Shown here piece after piece: positions 8,954 to 17,339 of a stretch of DNA of 64,000 bases. The DNA lies in assembly GCF_009725165.1 (NCBI RefSeq), contig NZ_WNZW01000002.1:558001-622000 (forward strand), given 5' to 3'. The stretch comes from Paenibacillus woosongensis (GTDB lineage Bacteria; Bacillota; Bacilli; Paenibacillales; Paenibacillaceae). Below the pieces are notes generated by a model. It saw only the letters and a list, made by a program, of their open reading frames with translations. It was not told the origin of the DNA and searched no databases. Numbering within the stretch: the first letter of the stretch is position 1; every line of letters starts with the position of its first letter. The position numbers and the translations under genes were made by a program.

Positions 8954-9934
8954 TCAATAGACCCCGTCTTCACCGAACTTCTTGGCCAGTCTATTCGCAA
9001 AGATGACCAATATTAATCCGACGACGCCCTTGAACAGGCCTACTGTCGTGCTGAAGCTGAGCTGTCCGTTCTTCAAGCCTGCCGTGAAAATATACGTATC
9101 AAAAATTTCCCCGATCTCCCGGTTCAACGAGTTGAGGAGCAAATACATATGCTCGAAGCCAAGCTCAAGCGTATTGCCGATTTTGAGGATCAGCAAGGTA
9201 ATGATCACCGGGCGGATCGCAGGCAGCGTAACATGCCATATTTTTCGCAACCGGCTGGCGCCGTCCATTTCGGCCGCTTCATACAGCTGTGGATCTACAA
9301 CGGTAATCGCCGCTAAATATATGATGGTGGACCATCCGGCTTCTTTCCATATGATCTGCAGGATGTACATGGGACGAAGCCATTCCGTGGATGTCAGAAA
9401 GCTGATTTTGCTTCCCCCGAAGGCGGCGATGATCTCATTGACGACGCCCCCGTCTACATTGAGGAATACATATGTGATCGAAACGATGATGACCCAGGAC
9501 ATGAAGTGGGGGATATATACCATCGTCTGAATCGAGTTTCTGAACATTTTATGCCTGACTTCATTTAGCATTAGTGCAAGAATAATGGGAATCGGAAAGA
9601 ACATGGCCAATTCGAGCGCAAACAGAATCAGCGTATTGCGCAGCAGCATCGCAAAGGTCGGTTCGGTAAACAAACGTACAAAATGCTTGAACCCGACCCA
9701 AGGACTTCCCTGGATGCCCAAATACGGCTGATAATCCTGAAAGGATATGATCAGGCCTCCCATCGGAAAATACTTAAAAATGACAAAGTACACGAATCCG
9801 GGGAGAATCATCAAATACAACAGTTTATTCCTGCTTAGGCTTTTAAAATGACGAAGCATTTCAATTCTCCTGGACCCGGTTCCCTTATGCGGTTTGCCTT
9901 GTAACGGAATTGCTGAGGAATCTGCTTCTTTCAC
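8954..9934 (-). CDS. LplB-like ABC sugar permease
   Basis: About 326 residues with six predicted membrane segments starting at KLLYLMILPGFVYFVIF. The EAA loop (EAAEMDGASRLRKIWHVTLP) contacts the ATPase. It is the first gene of the leftward operon and lies 84 bases upstream of the binding-protein gene. The frame is open from 10012. I prefer GTG at 9934 because AAGGAGG lies ten bases upstream. An ATG at 9859 with AGGAGA seven bases upstream is a good alternative (301 residues). The partner permease is inverted and lies across the intergenic region. Confidence 0.87.
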   Translation of the reverse strand: MKEADSSAIPLQGKPHKGTGSRRIEMLRHFKSLSRNKLLYLMILPGFVYFVIFKYFPMGGLIISFQDYQPYLGIQGSPWVGFKHFVRLFTEPTFAMLLRNTLILFALELAMFFPIPIILALMLNEVRHKMFRNSIQTMVYIPHFMSWVIIVSITYVFLNVDGGVVNEIIAAFGGSKISFLTSTEWLRPMYILQIIWKEAGWSTIIYLAAITVVDPQLYEAAEMDGASRLRKIWHVTLPAIRPVIITLLILKIGNTLELGFEHMYLLLNSLNREIGEIFDTYIFTAGLKNGQLSFSTTVGLFKGVVGLILVIFANRLAKKFGEDGVY

Positions 9935-10262
9935 CGGCTGTCGACCTCCTTGATCAGTTAACATGTGTTCGAGCCAAGCATATCCGGTAATCGTCATTCC
10001 GTATATAATCATTAGCTATCGCAGACTCCCGAAATCCCATTAGCACCAGGCAAATTGTAGCTTCGGATCAGGATTCATGATCGGGATACCTCCCGGATTG
10101 TAGCTGATGATCATGAGTGGAGATCAGGATTATTGCCTTGATCCAGCCTGAAGTTCCATGCCTGGATCCCGCCGTTAAAGTCATAGGACATGATTATATA
10201 CGGAATATTTACAGCTTGTTATGGTGGATATAAGACTACTATCAAGGAGGATTCATACTGCT
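9935..10262. other. Divergent intergenic region between the two permease genes
   Basis: About 330 bases without a convincing gene. It must hold the promoters of the leftward operon and of the rightward permease gene. It contains related short phrases (GATCAGGATTCATGATC at ~10067, GATCAGGATTATTG at ~10125) and the inverted repeat CGGGATACCTCCCG, which could be regulator sites. No clear sigma-A promoter could be fixed by eye. Confidence 0.5.
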
Positions 10263-11147
10263 ATGTCCAAATCTGCATTTAAGAAGCCATCGCTGGGAAG
10301 CCGGATTTTCAACTTTGTGAACTATGCGCTCCTGCTTCTGTTCGCGCTTGCCTGCCTCCTGCCGTTCGTGAATGTTGTGGCAAGCTCCTTTGCCTCGACG
10401 CAGGAAATCGTGTCAAAGAAATTCGTCCTGTTCCCGACGACCTTCTCGCTTGACGCTTACCGGTTCATCTTCTCAACGCCGACCATCTTTAAAGGCCTCG
10501 GCGTATCGATTGGCACTACGCTGGCAGGCACGGCCGTCAGTATGACACTGACGGCCCTGATGGCATACGGATTATCCCGCAAATATTTATCAGGGAGGAT
10601 TGTCATTAACTTTATTATCGTTTTCTCGATGCTGTTCAGCGGCGGAATGATTCCGACCTTCCTCGTCGTCAAATCGGCGGGTTTGATCGATTCGTACTGG
10701 TCGCTGATCATTCCGACGGCGATCAACGCCTTCAACCTGATCATTATGAGGAACTTCTTTCAGGCTCTGCCGGAAAGCCTCGAAGAGTCGGCTAAGATCG
10801 ATGGCGCCAACGACTTCCGTATCTTGTGGAGAATCATGCTGCCGCTAGCCCTGCCTTCGATCGCAACACTTTCGTTGTTCTACGGCGTCAACTACTGGAA
10901 CACATATATGAATGCAATTCTGTACCTTAACGATTCCGAGAAATGGCCGCTGCAGGTGCTGCTGCGCCAAATCGTCATCGTGTCCAGCGGAATGGAGGGC
11001 GATAATTCCTCCGTGGACATCGTTCCTCCTGCACAAACGATCAAAATGGCAGTTATCGTCGTCGCTACCGTTCCGATGCTGATCGCCTATCCGTTCGTAC
11101 AGAAGCACTTCACGAAAGGCGCACTGCTCGGAGCGGTCAAAGGCTAG
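10263..11147 (+). CDS. LplC-like ABC sugar permease
   Basis: A 294-residue CUT1 permease of the MalG/LplC kind with six membrane segments and the EAA loop EESAKIDGANDFRILWRIML. It ends KGALLGAVKG, the KG-rich tail common in LplC proteins. The ATG at 10263 has AAGGAGG twelve bases upstream. An in-frame ATG at 10221 lacks a ribosome site. It should form a heterodimer with the LplB-like permease, yet it is read in the opposite direction from it, so the transporter operon has been split by an inversion or built from two units. It is convergent with the membrane regulator gene downstream. Confidence 0.9.
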   Translation: MSKSAFKKPSLGSRIFNFVNYALLLLFALACLLPFVNVVASSFASTQEIVSKKFVLFPTTFSLDAYRFIFSTPTIFKGLGVSIGTTLAGTAVSMTLTALMAYGLSRKYLSGRIVINFIIVFSMLFSGGMIPTFLVVKSAGLIDSYWSLIIPTAINAFNLIIMRNFFQALPESLEESAKIDGANDFRILWRIMLPLALPSIATLSLFYGVNYWNTYMNAILYLNDSEKWPLQVLLRQIVIVSSGMEGDNSSVDIVPPAQTIKMAVIVVATVPMLIAYPFVQKHFTKGALLGAVKG

Positions 11148-11180
11148 GCCAATATATTCTATGAGCGGTCGCCTCAAATC

Positions 11181-11227
11181 AAAGAAGTTCTGGATCACGC
11201 ATGAATCATGCGAAGCCAGAACTTCTT
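11181..11227. terminator. Bidirectional terminator-like hairpin
   Basis: A 13-bp inverted repeat (AAAGAAGTTCTGG / CCAGAACTTCTTC) encloses a smaller one around GCATGAATCATGC. It lies between the convergent permease and regulator genes. The T content of the distal arm gives a weak tail in either direction. Confidence 0.7.
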
Positions 11228-11249
11228 CTTGTGTTTAGCGCCCTGCGGC

Positions 11250-13493
11250 TCAGCGCTCCAATTTCATCTTGCGGTAGGCTCCCGGCGTGACATGCTCCTT
11301 CTTGCGGAAAGAACGGATGAAGTTTTGCGAGTTTTGATAGCATAGCTTCTCCGCCATATCCTTGACCGTCATATCCGTATCCACCAGCCACTTCTTGGCG
11401 ATTTCCAGCCGGTAATGCATCAGATATTCGCTAAAGGTAGTTCCGTACTCCTTGCGGAATATGCTGCTTAAATAATTGGGGCTGTAATGAAGACGCTCGC
11501 TGATCGCCTCCAGCGACAGCTCCTGATCGTATTCAGAGCGGATGATCGCGGCGATCTTATCCGCAATCGAGCGGAATTGCTGGTTCGTCTTCTCTTTGAC
11601 GCTTCTGACCATCGGGTAGATGACCTCGTGCACAAGCATGCGCTCGATCTCCTCGGGATTCCTTGTATCCAGCAGCCGGTGGTATAGGTTAGCGTTGCTT
11701 GGCGTAAGCAGCACCTCCACACCGATAAGCTGCTCGAGCTGAATGAGATTGTTAACGAAGCGGATCAGCGTCACTTCAAGATTCATCGGATTCAAGCTAT
11801 GCTTCATCATATCCGCCAGCAGCGGATATAAGGAGCGGGCCACCTCCTGCTCGTCTCCAAGGCGAATGGAGTCAAACAGCCGCGCCTCCAGCTCCGTCGG
11901 ATAATGCAGCAGAATCGGCCCGGATATCCCCGTGGAGATGTCCTCGTAAAAGATAATTGACTCCTTGCCGAGATTCAGCCGCTGATAAAGTGCCTCCAGG
12001 CTCATCTCGCAAGCCTCCCTGCTTCTCAGCGCATCCTCATAGGGCACGCTGATTCCTATGCTGACGGAGGTGCTTAAATACTCCCGGGCAGACCTGATGA
12101 TTCTCTTGGCATGCTGCAGAATCTGCTTGCGCAGGTCTGAGGCGTCCTCCTTTTCAAAGAGAAGCACCGTGGCCTGCGTCCGCTCATTAAGTACGACGGG
12201 CAGCATTCTTCCCAGTTCGGGAACGATCTCCTGCACAAGATTGTTTACGGCCAGCAGCAGCACGTCCTTGCTAGGCGGCTGCCCCTCGCCATAGCTGTCC
12301 AGCTGGATGAGCATCGTGACGAAAAGCGTGCTGTCTGTTACCGGATATCCGAATCGTTCCAGCCCTTTCTCCGCTTCCTCCCGGGTTAACCGGTTCTGAA
12401 GGAGATTGAGCACGAACTGCGTCTCCAGCTTGGGCTTCTCCAGCTCGATCAGATGCTCCAGACTCTCCTTCTCGGATACAATGGAATCGATCGAGCGGAT
12501 GATCCAGTCCACCTCGTCCCTCAGCATTGGCTCCGGGCTCATGGCTAAGCTGCTTTGGATCTTCCGGAAGGGCCGCGTCAGATACACCGACAGCACGTAC
12601 GCCAGCATAACCATCAGCAGCGTGATCACGATCCCCATAATGATGAGACCGTAGCGCGTGGCAGCCAGCGCCTTGCTCACTTCCTTCTGATCGAGCAGGG
12701 TCACATAGGTCCAATTGTTATAATCGGATTTGGCGTATAAGGCCATGATAGAGCTGCCCGCCCTGCCTTCAATCGTCGCTTTGCCCGTCTGTGTCCCGCT
12801 TTCAGCCTGCTCGCTAATGAGCCGGAGCTGCTGCGGGGACAGCATTTCGGATGCCGTCTCGGCGGCGTATAGCAGTTCTCCCTCTTTATTCAATATATAA
12901 ACGGAAGTATCCGGCTTCGTCTGCAGCGTATGATTCAGCGTCTGCAGGGATATGTCCGACAGCGCGACCGCCTGCTTGTCTTTGGAGGACACGGGCAGCG
13001 TGTGCACAAAGCGGATGCCGTCATCCGTTTTAACCCAGTACAGTCCCCTGCTCGCTTTATCGATGTACTGCTCGTACAACTCCTCCCTATCCTCGCTCGA
13101 CAGCTGGGACAGCGAGCCATTCGAAATTCTCCAATTCTGCTTCAGGCTGATTAAGGAATATTGAACCCCCTCCAGCCCCATTGTGGCGATATAGTTCAGC
13201 TGGGTATTCAGTTCCCGGTACGCTTCGAAATCCCGTTCCGTCAGCGGACTGTTGATCACTTCGTGAAAGGATTTCGTCGTACTGTAAGTATAGAATGCAT
13301 ATTCAATCGTCTGGATTTTCTGTTCCAATGTATTGCGGATTTGCGTGATCAAGCTTTGGCGGCTCTCCCCGACGCGCTCGGCGACCGAGCGTGTGGTTGA
13401 CATATAAATGTAGCTCCCAAAGCCGACCACGAGTCCGATGCTTAAGACAAGGATAGAAATGAACACGTTGTAGAACGTCTTGCTCTTTCTCAT
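11250..13493 (-). CDS. Membrane-spanning AraC-family regulator (Cache-like sensor, HTH_18)
   Basis: A 747-residue one-component receptor. A first membrane helix (residues ~7-31) is followed by an extracellular Cache-like sensing domain, then a second helix (~285-309). A long cytoplasmic linker follows, and the C-terminal ~105 residues are an AraC DNA-binding domain (LSLEAISERLHYSPNYLSSI, then TVKDMAEKLCYQNSQNFIRS). There is no kinase or receiver domain, so ligand sensing is coupled to DNA binding in one protein. This design is frequent beside Lpl-type sugar importers. ATG 13493 has AAGGAGAG seven bases upstream and is preferred over 13511. It probably senses an external pectic sugar and activates the 2-10 kb operon (inference). 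Confidence 0.88.
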   Translation of the reverse strand: MRKSKTFYNVFISILVLSIGLVVGFGSYIYMSTTRSVAERVGESRQSLITQIRNTLEQKIQTIEYAFYTYSTTKSFHEVINSPLTERDFEAYRELNTQLNYIATMGLEGVQYSLISLKQNWRISNGSLSQLSSEDREELYEQYIDKASRGLYWVKTDDGIRFVHTLPVSSKDKQAVALSDISLQTLNHTLQTKPDTSVYILNKEGELLYAAETASEMLSPQQLRLISEQAESGTQTGKATIEGRAGSSIMALYAKSDYNNWTYVTLLDQKEVSKALAATRYGLIIMGIVITLLMVMLAYVLSVYLTRPFRKIQSSLAMSPEPMLRDEVDWIIRSIDSIVSEKESLEHLIELEKPKLETQFVLNLLQNRLTREEAEKGLERFGYPVTDSTLFVTMLIQLDSYGEGQPPSKDVLLLAVNNLVQEIVPELGRMLPVVLNERTQATVLLFEKEDASDLRKQILQHAKRIIRSAREYLSTSVSIGISVPYEDALRSREACEMSLEALYQRLNLGKESIIFYEDISTGISGPILLHYPTELEARLFDSIRLGDEQEVARSLYPLLADMMKHSLNPMNLEVTLIRFVNNLIQLEQLIGVEVLLTPSNANLYHRLLDTRNPEEIERMLVHEVIYPMVRSVKEKTNQQFRSIADKIAAIIRSEYDQELSLEAISERLHYSPNYLSSIFRKEYGTTFSEYLMHYRLEIAKKWLVDTDMTVKDMAEKLCYQNSQNFIRSFRKKEHVTPGAYRKMKLER

Positions 13494-13555
13494 TGCTCTC
13501 TCCTTAGGCAAAAATATGATTGAATCTGATTTGCCGATTATTCAGATAGATACTA

Positions 13556-13569
13556 TTATAGCGCTTACA
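13556..13569 (-). promoter_or_regulatory. Candidate CcpA (cre) site overlapping a -10 box
   Basis: On the minus strand the sequence is TGTAAGCGCTATAA, which matches TGWAARCGYTWWCW at 13 of 14 positions. It overlaps TATAAT (13555-13560), about 60 bases upstream of the membrane regulator start. This would allow carbon catabolite repression of the regulator. Based on consensus matching by eye. Confidence 0.4.
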
Positions 13570-13768
13570 TTGTTTTCGGGACATAGGGATTTCTATCGAT
13601 CCGGCACTTACTCCGGGCCATTGCCAGCAGAGTGCGGTGATGGAGGGAAGCAGCGGACTTTCCTAATTGGGCGGTATCTACTACAATAGAACTAGACATG
13701 TTTAAATAACATAATCATTAATCGCATAACATATGTATAAATAAAAATGATGGAGGCTGTATTATCAA

Positions 13769-14671
13769 ATGAAGCTAAATCTTACGGCACAATCGCTGCC
13801 TGTATATGAAGCATTATCCAGCGCAGTCCGGCTGAACATCATGAACCTGCTGGCTGAGCGGCCGATGAATATTAAGGAGCTTGCTGAAGCCCTCGGGTTA
13901 AGCAGCGCCATCATGACGATGCACGTACGCAAGCTTGAAGGCGCGGGGCTGGTTTCCAGCGAAATGGCTCCCGGGCGGAACGGTTTGCAGAAAATTTGCT
14001 CGCTTGCCGTCGACAGCATCGAAATCGTCATCCCCCGTAAGAAGAAAGACGAATTAAAATGCCACCGTACGGAAATTCCGGTTGGACATTACTCGGACTT
14101 CATGATCGAGCCGACATGCGGCCTCGCTACGGTTGATCATATTATCGGCAGCTTTGATGACCCAAGGCATTTCTGGGATCAGGAACGGATCAATGCCGGC
14201 GTGCTCTGGTTCGGCAAAGGCTTTATCGAATATAAAATCCCGAATTTCCTGCTGTCGAGCCAACGGCCGGAAGAGCTGGTCATTACGATGGAAATTGCCT
14301 CCGAAGCGCCGGATACGAACAATAACTGGCCTTCCGACATTACCTTCACCTTAAACGGAGTCAATCTGGGCTACTGGACAAGCCCCGGCGATTATGGCGA
14401 CAGCCGCGGCAAATATACGCCGAGCTGGTGGCATAACAAAACGAATCAATACGGCCTGCTAAAAAAACTGCGCATTACCCGTGAGGGTACGTTCATGGAC
14501 GGCCTCAAATTGTCCGATATTACTTTGGATGATGTCGGTATTCTGGGCAAGCAGTGGACCTTCAAATTATCCGTGGAGGACGACGCCTTCCACGTCGGAG
14601 GCCTTACTTTATTCGGCAAAGGTTTCGGCAACTACAACGATCATTTACTGTTCGAGCTCTATTACAGCTGA
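13769..14671 (+). CDS. ArsR-type HTH regulator with large C-terminal sensing domain
   Basis: A 300-residue protein. Residues ~10-75 form an ArsR-like winged helix (ALSSAVRLNIMNLLAERPMN, then LAEALGLSSAIMTMHVRKLE). Typical ArsR proteins are ~100 residues. Here about 200 residues follow, rich in beta strands and aromatics (VLWFGKGFIEYKIPNF, LNGVNLGYWTSPGDYGD), resembling a jelly-roll carbohydrate-binding fold. A CHRTE Cys-His occurs at ~91, but the Cys pair of metal-sensing ArsR proteins is absent, so sugar sensing is more likely than metal sensing (inference). GGAGG lies 12 bases before ATG. It is convergent with the GH51 unit and is the best candidate regulator of the GH51 promoter palindrome at 16575-16592. 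Confidence 0.8.
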   Translation: MKLNLTAQSLPVYEALSSAVRLNIMNLLAERPMNIKELAEALGLSSAIMTMHVRKLEGAGLVSSEMAPGRNGLQKICSLAVDSIEIVIPRKKKDELKCHRTEIPVGHYSDFMIEPTCGLATVDHIIGSFDDPRHFWDQERINAGVLWFGKGFIEYKIPNFLLSSQRPEELVITMEIASEAPDTNNNWPSDITFTLNGVNLGYWTSPGDYGDSRGKYTPSWWHNKTNQYGLLKKLRITREGTFMDGLKLSDITLDDVGILGKQWTFKLSVEDDAFHVGGLTLFGKGFGNYNDHLLFELYYS

Positions 14672-14710
14672 TATACAGAAAATTTCTAAAACGACGTCTG
14701 CCGCAAACCA

Positions 14711-14753
14711 ATGACAAAAGAAGCCTGAAATATCTTCAGGCTTCTTTTGTCAT
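14711..14753. terminator. Bidirectional rho-independent terminator
   Basis: A near-perfect inverted repeat (AAAAGAAGCCTGAA / TTCAGGCTTCTTTT) extends to ATGAC/GTCAT at the outer ends, between the convergent ArsR-type gene and the GH51 unit. T-rich distal arms on both strands make it bidirectional. Confidence 0.88.
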
Positions 14754-14756
14754 TTA

Positions 14757-15044
14757 TTATAAATACATTGTTTCCTCATGATAGGCTCCCCACCGGCTTT
14801 GACCCGGCAAGGCGCATTCCCGCTCCTTCAGCTTGGCTACAACGGGAATGATACAGCCGCAGACAAGGCAGGTCGTTCCGTCCTGCAGCTTGGGGCAGGA
14901 GCGGCACAGCTCCAGCCGCTGCTCATAAATTTCATCCGGAACGCAGCGTTCCGGTGCAAAAGCGGAGGAGGCCAGAATGCGCTGAATCTGCTCCCCCGTT
15001 ACTTTATACTCCTCCCGGCAGCCTTTACAGGATGACGTCGCCAT
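14757..15044 (-). CDS. Small Cys-rich protein, DUF6171-like
   Basis: A 95-residue protein with eight cysteines arranged as SCKGC (N-terminal), RCV, CRSCP, CLVCGC and ERECALP, suggesting one or two zinc sites. It resembles the DUF6171 family of Paenibacillus-type bacteria, whose function is unknown. No signal peptide or membrane segment is present. The ATG is five bases after the GH51 stop, so it is translated from the same message, and the bidirectional terminator follows at once. The link to arabinan metabolism is positional only. It could be a rubredoxin-like or ribosome-associated zinc protein. Confidence 0.72.
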   Translation of the reverse strand: MATSSCKGCREEYKVTGEQIQRILASSAFAPERCVPDEIYEQRLELCRSCPKLQDGTTCLVCGCIIPVVAKLKERECALPGQSRWGAYHEETMYL

Positions 15045-15049
15045 ATCGC

Positions 15050-16546
15050 TTAAGCCTTAGGAGTCAATGCCAGCACGGCAACGGACATCGGCGGCAGCTC
15101 GGCTGTCACCACTCCGCCCTCTACCGTAAAGCTATGGAATGCCTGCGGTGCTACCGTATCCGGGGCTGCGAACGTATTGTGAGCGTCTATCGTATCCCCC
15201 GTCAGCACCGTTCCCGTTACCTCAAAGGATTGCCCGCCCCAGCCCCGTACATCTACCGGAACAACCGCCTTCTCGGCATGGTTCGTGTTGCAAAGGCTGA
15301 TATGAACCACTCCGTTGGCATTGATCGAGGCCGAGCCAGTCACGGCCGGAATCTCCCGTCCGTCGTAGCTGTATGCTCCGCCATCCACCTCCAGCTCGAT
15401 CCGTTCAGCATCCTGGTGAACCTTGAACATATCAAACACATGATATGTAGGCGTGAGCACCATTTTCTCCCCTTCAGTCAGGATTACCGACTGGAGCACG
15501 TTCACTGTCTGGGCGATATTTGCCATGTGAACGCGTTCGTTATGTTTATGGAAAATATTGAACGTCAAACCGGCTACCAGCGCATCACGAATCGTATTTT
15601 GCTGATACAGGAAGCCTGGATTCGTACCCGGCTCAACGTTGTACCAGGTTCCCCATTCGTCGACGATCAGCCCTACGCGCTTCTCAGGATCATATTTATC
15701 CATGATGACGCTATGCTTCGTAATGAGTTCATCCATCCGCAGCGCCTTCTCCAGTGTCTTGAACCACTCGCTCGTCTCAAAGCCCGTAGCTGGTCCTTTA
15801 TCTTCCCAGGTATCCCCAGGCACCGTATAGTAGTGCAGCGTGAGTGAGTCCATGAACCGCGAAGCTTCCCGCATCAGAACCTCTGTCCAGTTATAATCGT
15901 CTACGTTTGGCCCGCAGGCGATCCGGTGGATTTTATTATCGTCATAGTTACGGACGTATGTCTGATAACGGCGATAGAGATCCGCGTAGTATTCCGGACG
16001 CATATTTCCGCCGCAGCCCCAGTTCTCGTTGCCGACGCCGAAGTACGTTACCTTCCAAGGCTCCTGGCGGCCGTTGGCCTGACGCAGTTCGGACATTGGC
16101 GATACGCCGCCAAAAGTCAAATACTCCACCCATTCGGACATCTCCTGGACGGTGCCGCTTCCCACATTTCCGTTGATATAAGGCTCGCATCCGAGCATAT
16201 CGCACAGCATCATGAACTCATGAGTACCGAAATGGTTGTTCTCGACCACACCGCCCCAGTGCGTGTTGACCATTCTTTTGCGTTCTTTTCTAGGGCCGAT
16301 GCCGTCCTTCCAGTGATATTCATCGGCAAAACAGCCGCCCGGCCAGCGGAGCACCGGAATGTTAATCTGCTTAAGCGCTTGCACGACATCGTTTCTAATA
16401 CCGTTCGTATTCGGAATCGGGGAATCCTCGCCCACCCAAATCCCTTCATAGATGCAACGGCCTAAATGCTCGGAGAAATGGCCATAAATATTACGGTTAA
16501 TAGTGCCTCTACGGAGGTCGACATTCAGAATTGCCCGGTTTGCCAT
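15050..16546 (-). CDS. abfA: GH51 alpha-L-arabinofuranosidase
   Basis: A 498-residue intracellular enzyme of the AbfA type. The acid/base Glu174 lies in [10 protein letters not shown] and the nucleophile Glu297 in [10 protein letters not shown]. The N-terminal [20 protein letters not shown] segment is characteristic of GH51. It removes terminal alpha-L-arabinofuranosyl residues from arabino-oligosaccharides imported from arabinan or arabinoxylan. Length and lack of signal peptide agree with the family. AAAGGCGG precedes ATG 16546. It is transcribed from a strong sigma-A promoter at 16603-16632 with a perfect palindrome just downstream, so a repressor probably controls it. The DUF6171-like gene is co-transcribed. 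Confidence 0.95.
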   Translation of the reverse strand: MANRAILNVDLRRGTINRNIYGHFSEHLGRCIYEGIWVGEDSPIPNTNGIRNDVVQALKQINIPVLRWPGGCFADEYHWKDGIGPRKERKRMVNTHWGGVVENNHFGTHEFMMLCDMLGCEPYINGNVGSGTVQEMSEWVEYLTFGGVSPMSELRQANGRQEPWKVTYFGVGNENWGCGGNMRPEYYADLYRRYQTYVRNYDDNKIHRIACGPNVDDYNWTEVLMREASRFMDSLTLHYYTVPGDTWEDKGPATGFETSEWFKTLEKALRMDELITKHSVIMDKYDPEKRVGLIVDEWGTWYNVEPGTNPGFLYQQNTIRDALVAGLTFNIFHKHNERVHMANIAQTVNVLQSVILTEGEKMVLTPTYHVFDMFKVHQDAERIELEVDGGAYSYDGREIPAVTGSASINANGVVHISLCNTNHAEKAVVPVDVRGWGGQSFEVTGTVLTGDTIDAHNTFAAPDTVAPQAFHSFTVEGGVVTAELPPMSVAVLALTPKA

Positions 16547-16574
16547 GGAAACAACCGCCTTTCAATTAATGATT

Positions 16575-16592
16575 GTATTAATCAATTAATAC
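16575..16592. promoter_or_regulatory. Perfect palindromic operator candidate at the GH51 promoter
   Basis: GTATTAATCAATTAATAC is an 18-bp sequence with 8-bp perfectly inverted arms. It lies roughly at +4 to +21 relative to the start expected from the promoter at 16603-16632, a position suited to repression. A second ATTAATGATT phrase follows at 16565-16574. The ArsR-type protein at 13769 is the obvious candidate ligand (inference). Confidence 0.7.
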
Positions 16593-16602
16593 TTACACAA
16601 AC

Positions 16603-16632
16603 ATTATAGGCATGTTCTGATTCGTTCGTCAA
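16603..16632 (-). promoter_or_regulatory. Sigma-A promoter of GH51
   Basis: On the minus strand TTGACG (16627-16632) and TATAAT (16603-16608) are separated by 18 bases, a near-consensus vegetative promoter about 55 bases upstream of the GH51 start codon. Confidence 0.8.
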
Positions 16633-16639
16633 CCGGTTG

Positions 16640-17280
16640 TGTATATCAAAATCGGCAGACGGGCCCGCTCGCGCTGTATCCACCTGAACTAACTGGATTT
16701 CATGCATTTAGTACACCGGTACACGGCCCCTAATAAAAGTGTAGTCCTGTCCCCTTAAATTTTACTGGTTTATGAGCCAAGTGGTGAGGGTCAGATAACT
16801 GAATGTATTTCATGCAGTTAGTTCATTGGTTTTGGCCGTGTTAGCGGGAACTAACTGCATAACCTACATTTAGTTTTAGGCTATTTCGACAATTTAGCTT
16901 CACTCAGGTAAACTAAGTGCATGTTTTGCACTTAGCGAATGCTTTTCTTAATAAAAGAGCTTATCTAACTGTATAAAATACATCTGGCTTTTACAGACAA
17001 CGGCCCAATTTGTGAGGATTTATTTGGCGGTATGTGCCATGGTTGGGGCAGACCTCATATTTAAGGGGCCGAGCCATTTACACATAGCAATGCCGCCTTC
17101 CACCTTCCCAGCCCTTAATTTTGATTCTAATCCAGTTAATTGGTCATCCCGCGCCCCGCCCGCGTCAGACTCCCCTAATTTAAGTCCAGCAAACAAGCTA
17201 AGCTAGTTTAGTCAGCAAATACTAAACGGCTCAAAATGGCTAGTTATCCGTTACCTCCGTTAATGTCCTTCTCACCATAT
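16640..17280. repeat. Gene-free stretch with degenerate imperfect-palindrome repeats
   Basis: No credible gene occurs between the GH51 promoter and the GH127 terminator. A loose motif recurs at least four times: GAACTAACTGGATTTCATGC (~16687), TAACTGAATGTATTTCATGC (~16797), GAACTAACTGCATAACCTAC (~16850) and CTAACTGTATAAAATACATC (~16965), usually closed by an inverted (C)ATTTAGT or CAGTTAGTT. A hairpin TAAGTGCATGTTTTGCACTTA lies near 16914. This looks like a dispersed intergenic repeat family rather than an operator array. Confidence 0.55.
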
Positions 17281-17330
17281 AAAAAAAGCGATTTTAGGGC
17301 CGGGCTGATCTCAGCTCCCTAAAATCGCTT
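17281..17330 (-). terminator. Rho-independent terminator of the GH127 gene
   Basis: A 14-bp perfect stem (AAGCGATTTTAGGG / CCCTAAAATCGCTT) is followed on the minus strand by seven T residues. It starts about ten bases after the GH127 stop codon. Confidence 0.93.
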
Positions 17331-17339
17331 AAAGCTTAA

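Noticed and set aside
9935-10262. Insertion-sequence remnant explaining the inverted lplC-like gene
   Set aside because: No terminal inverted repeats, target duplication or transposase fragment could be seen.
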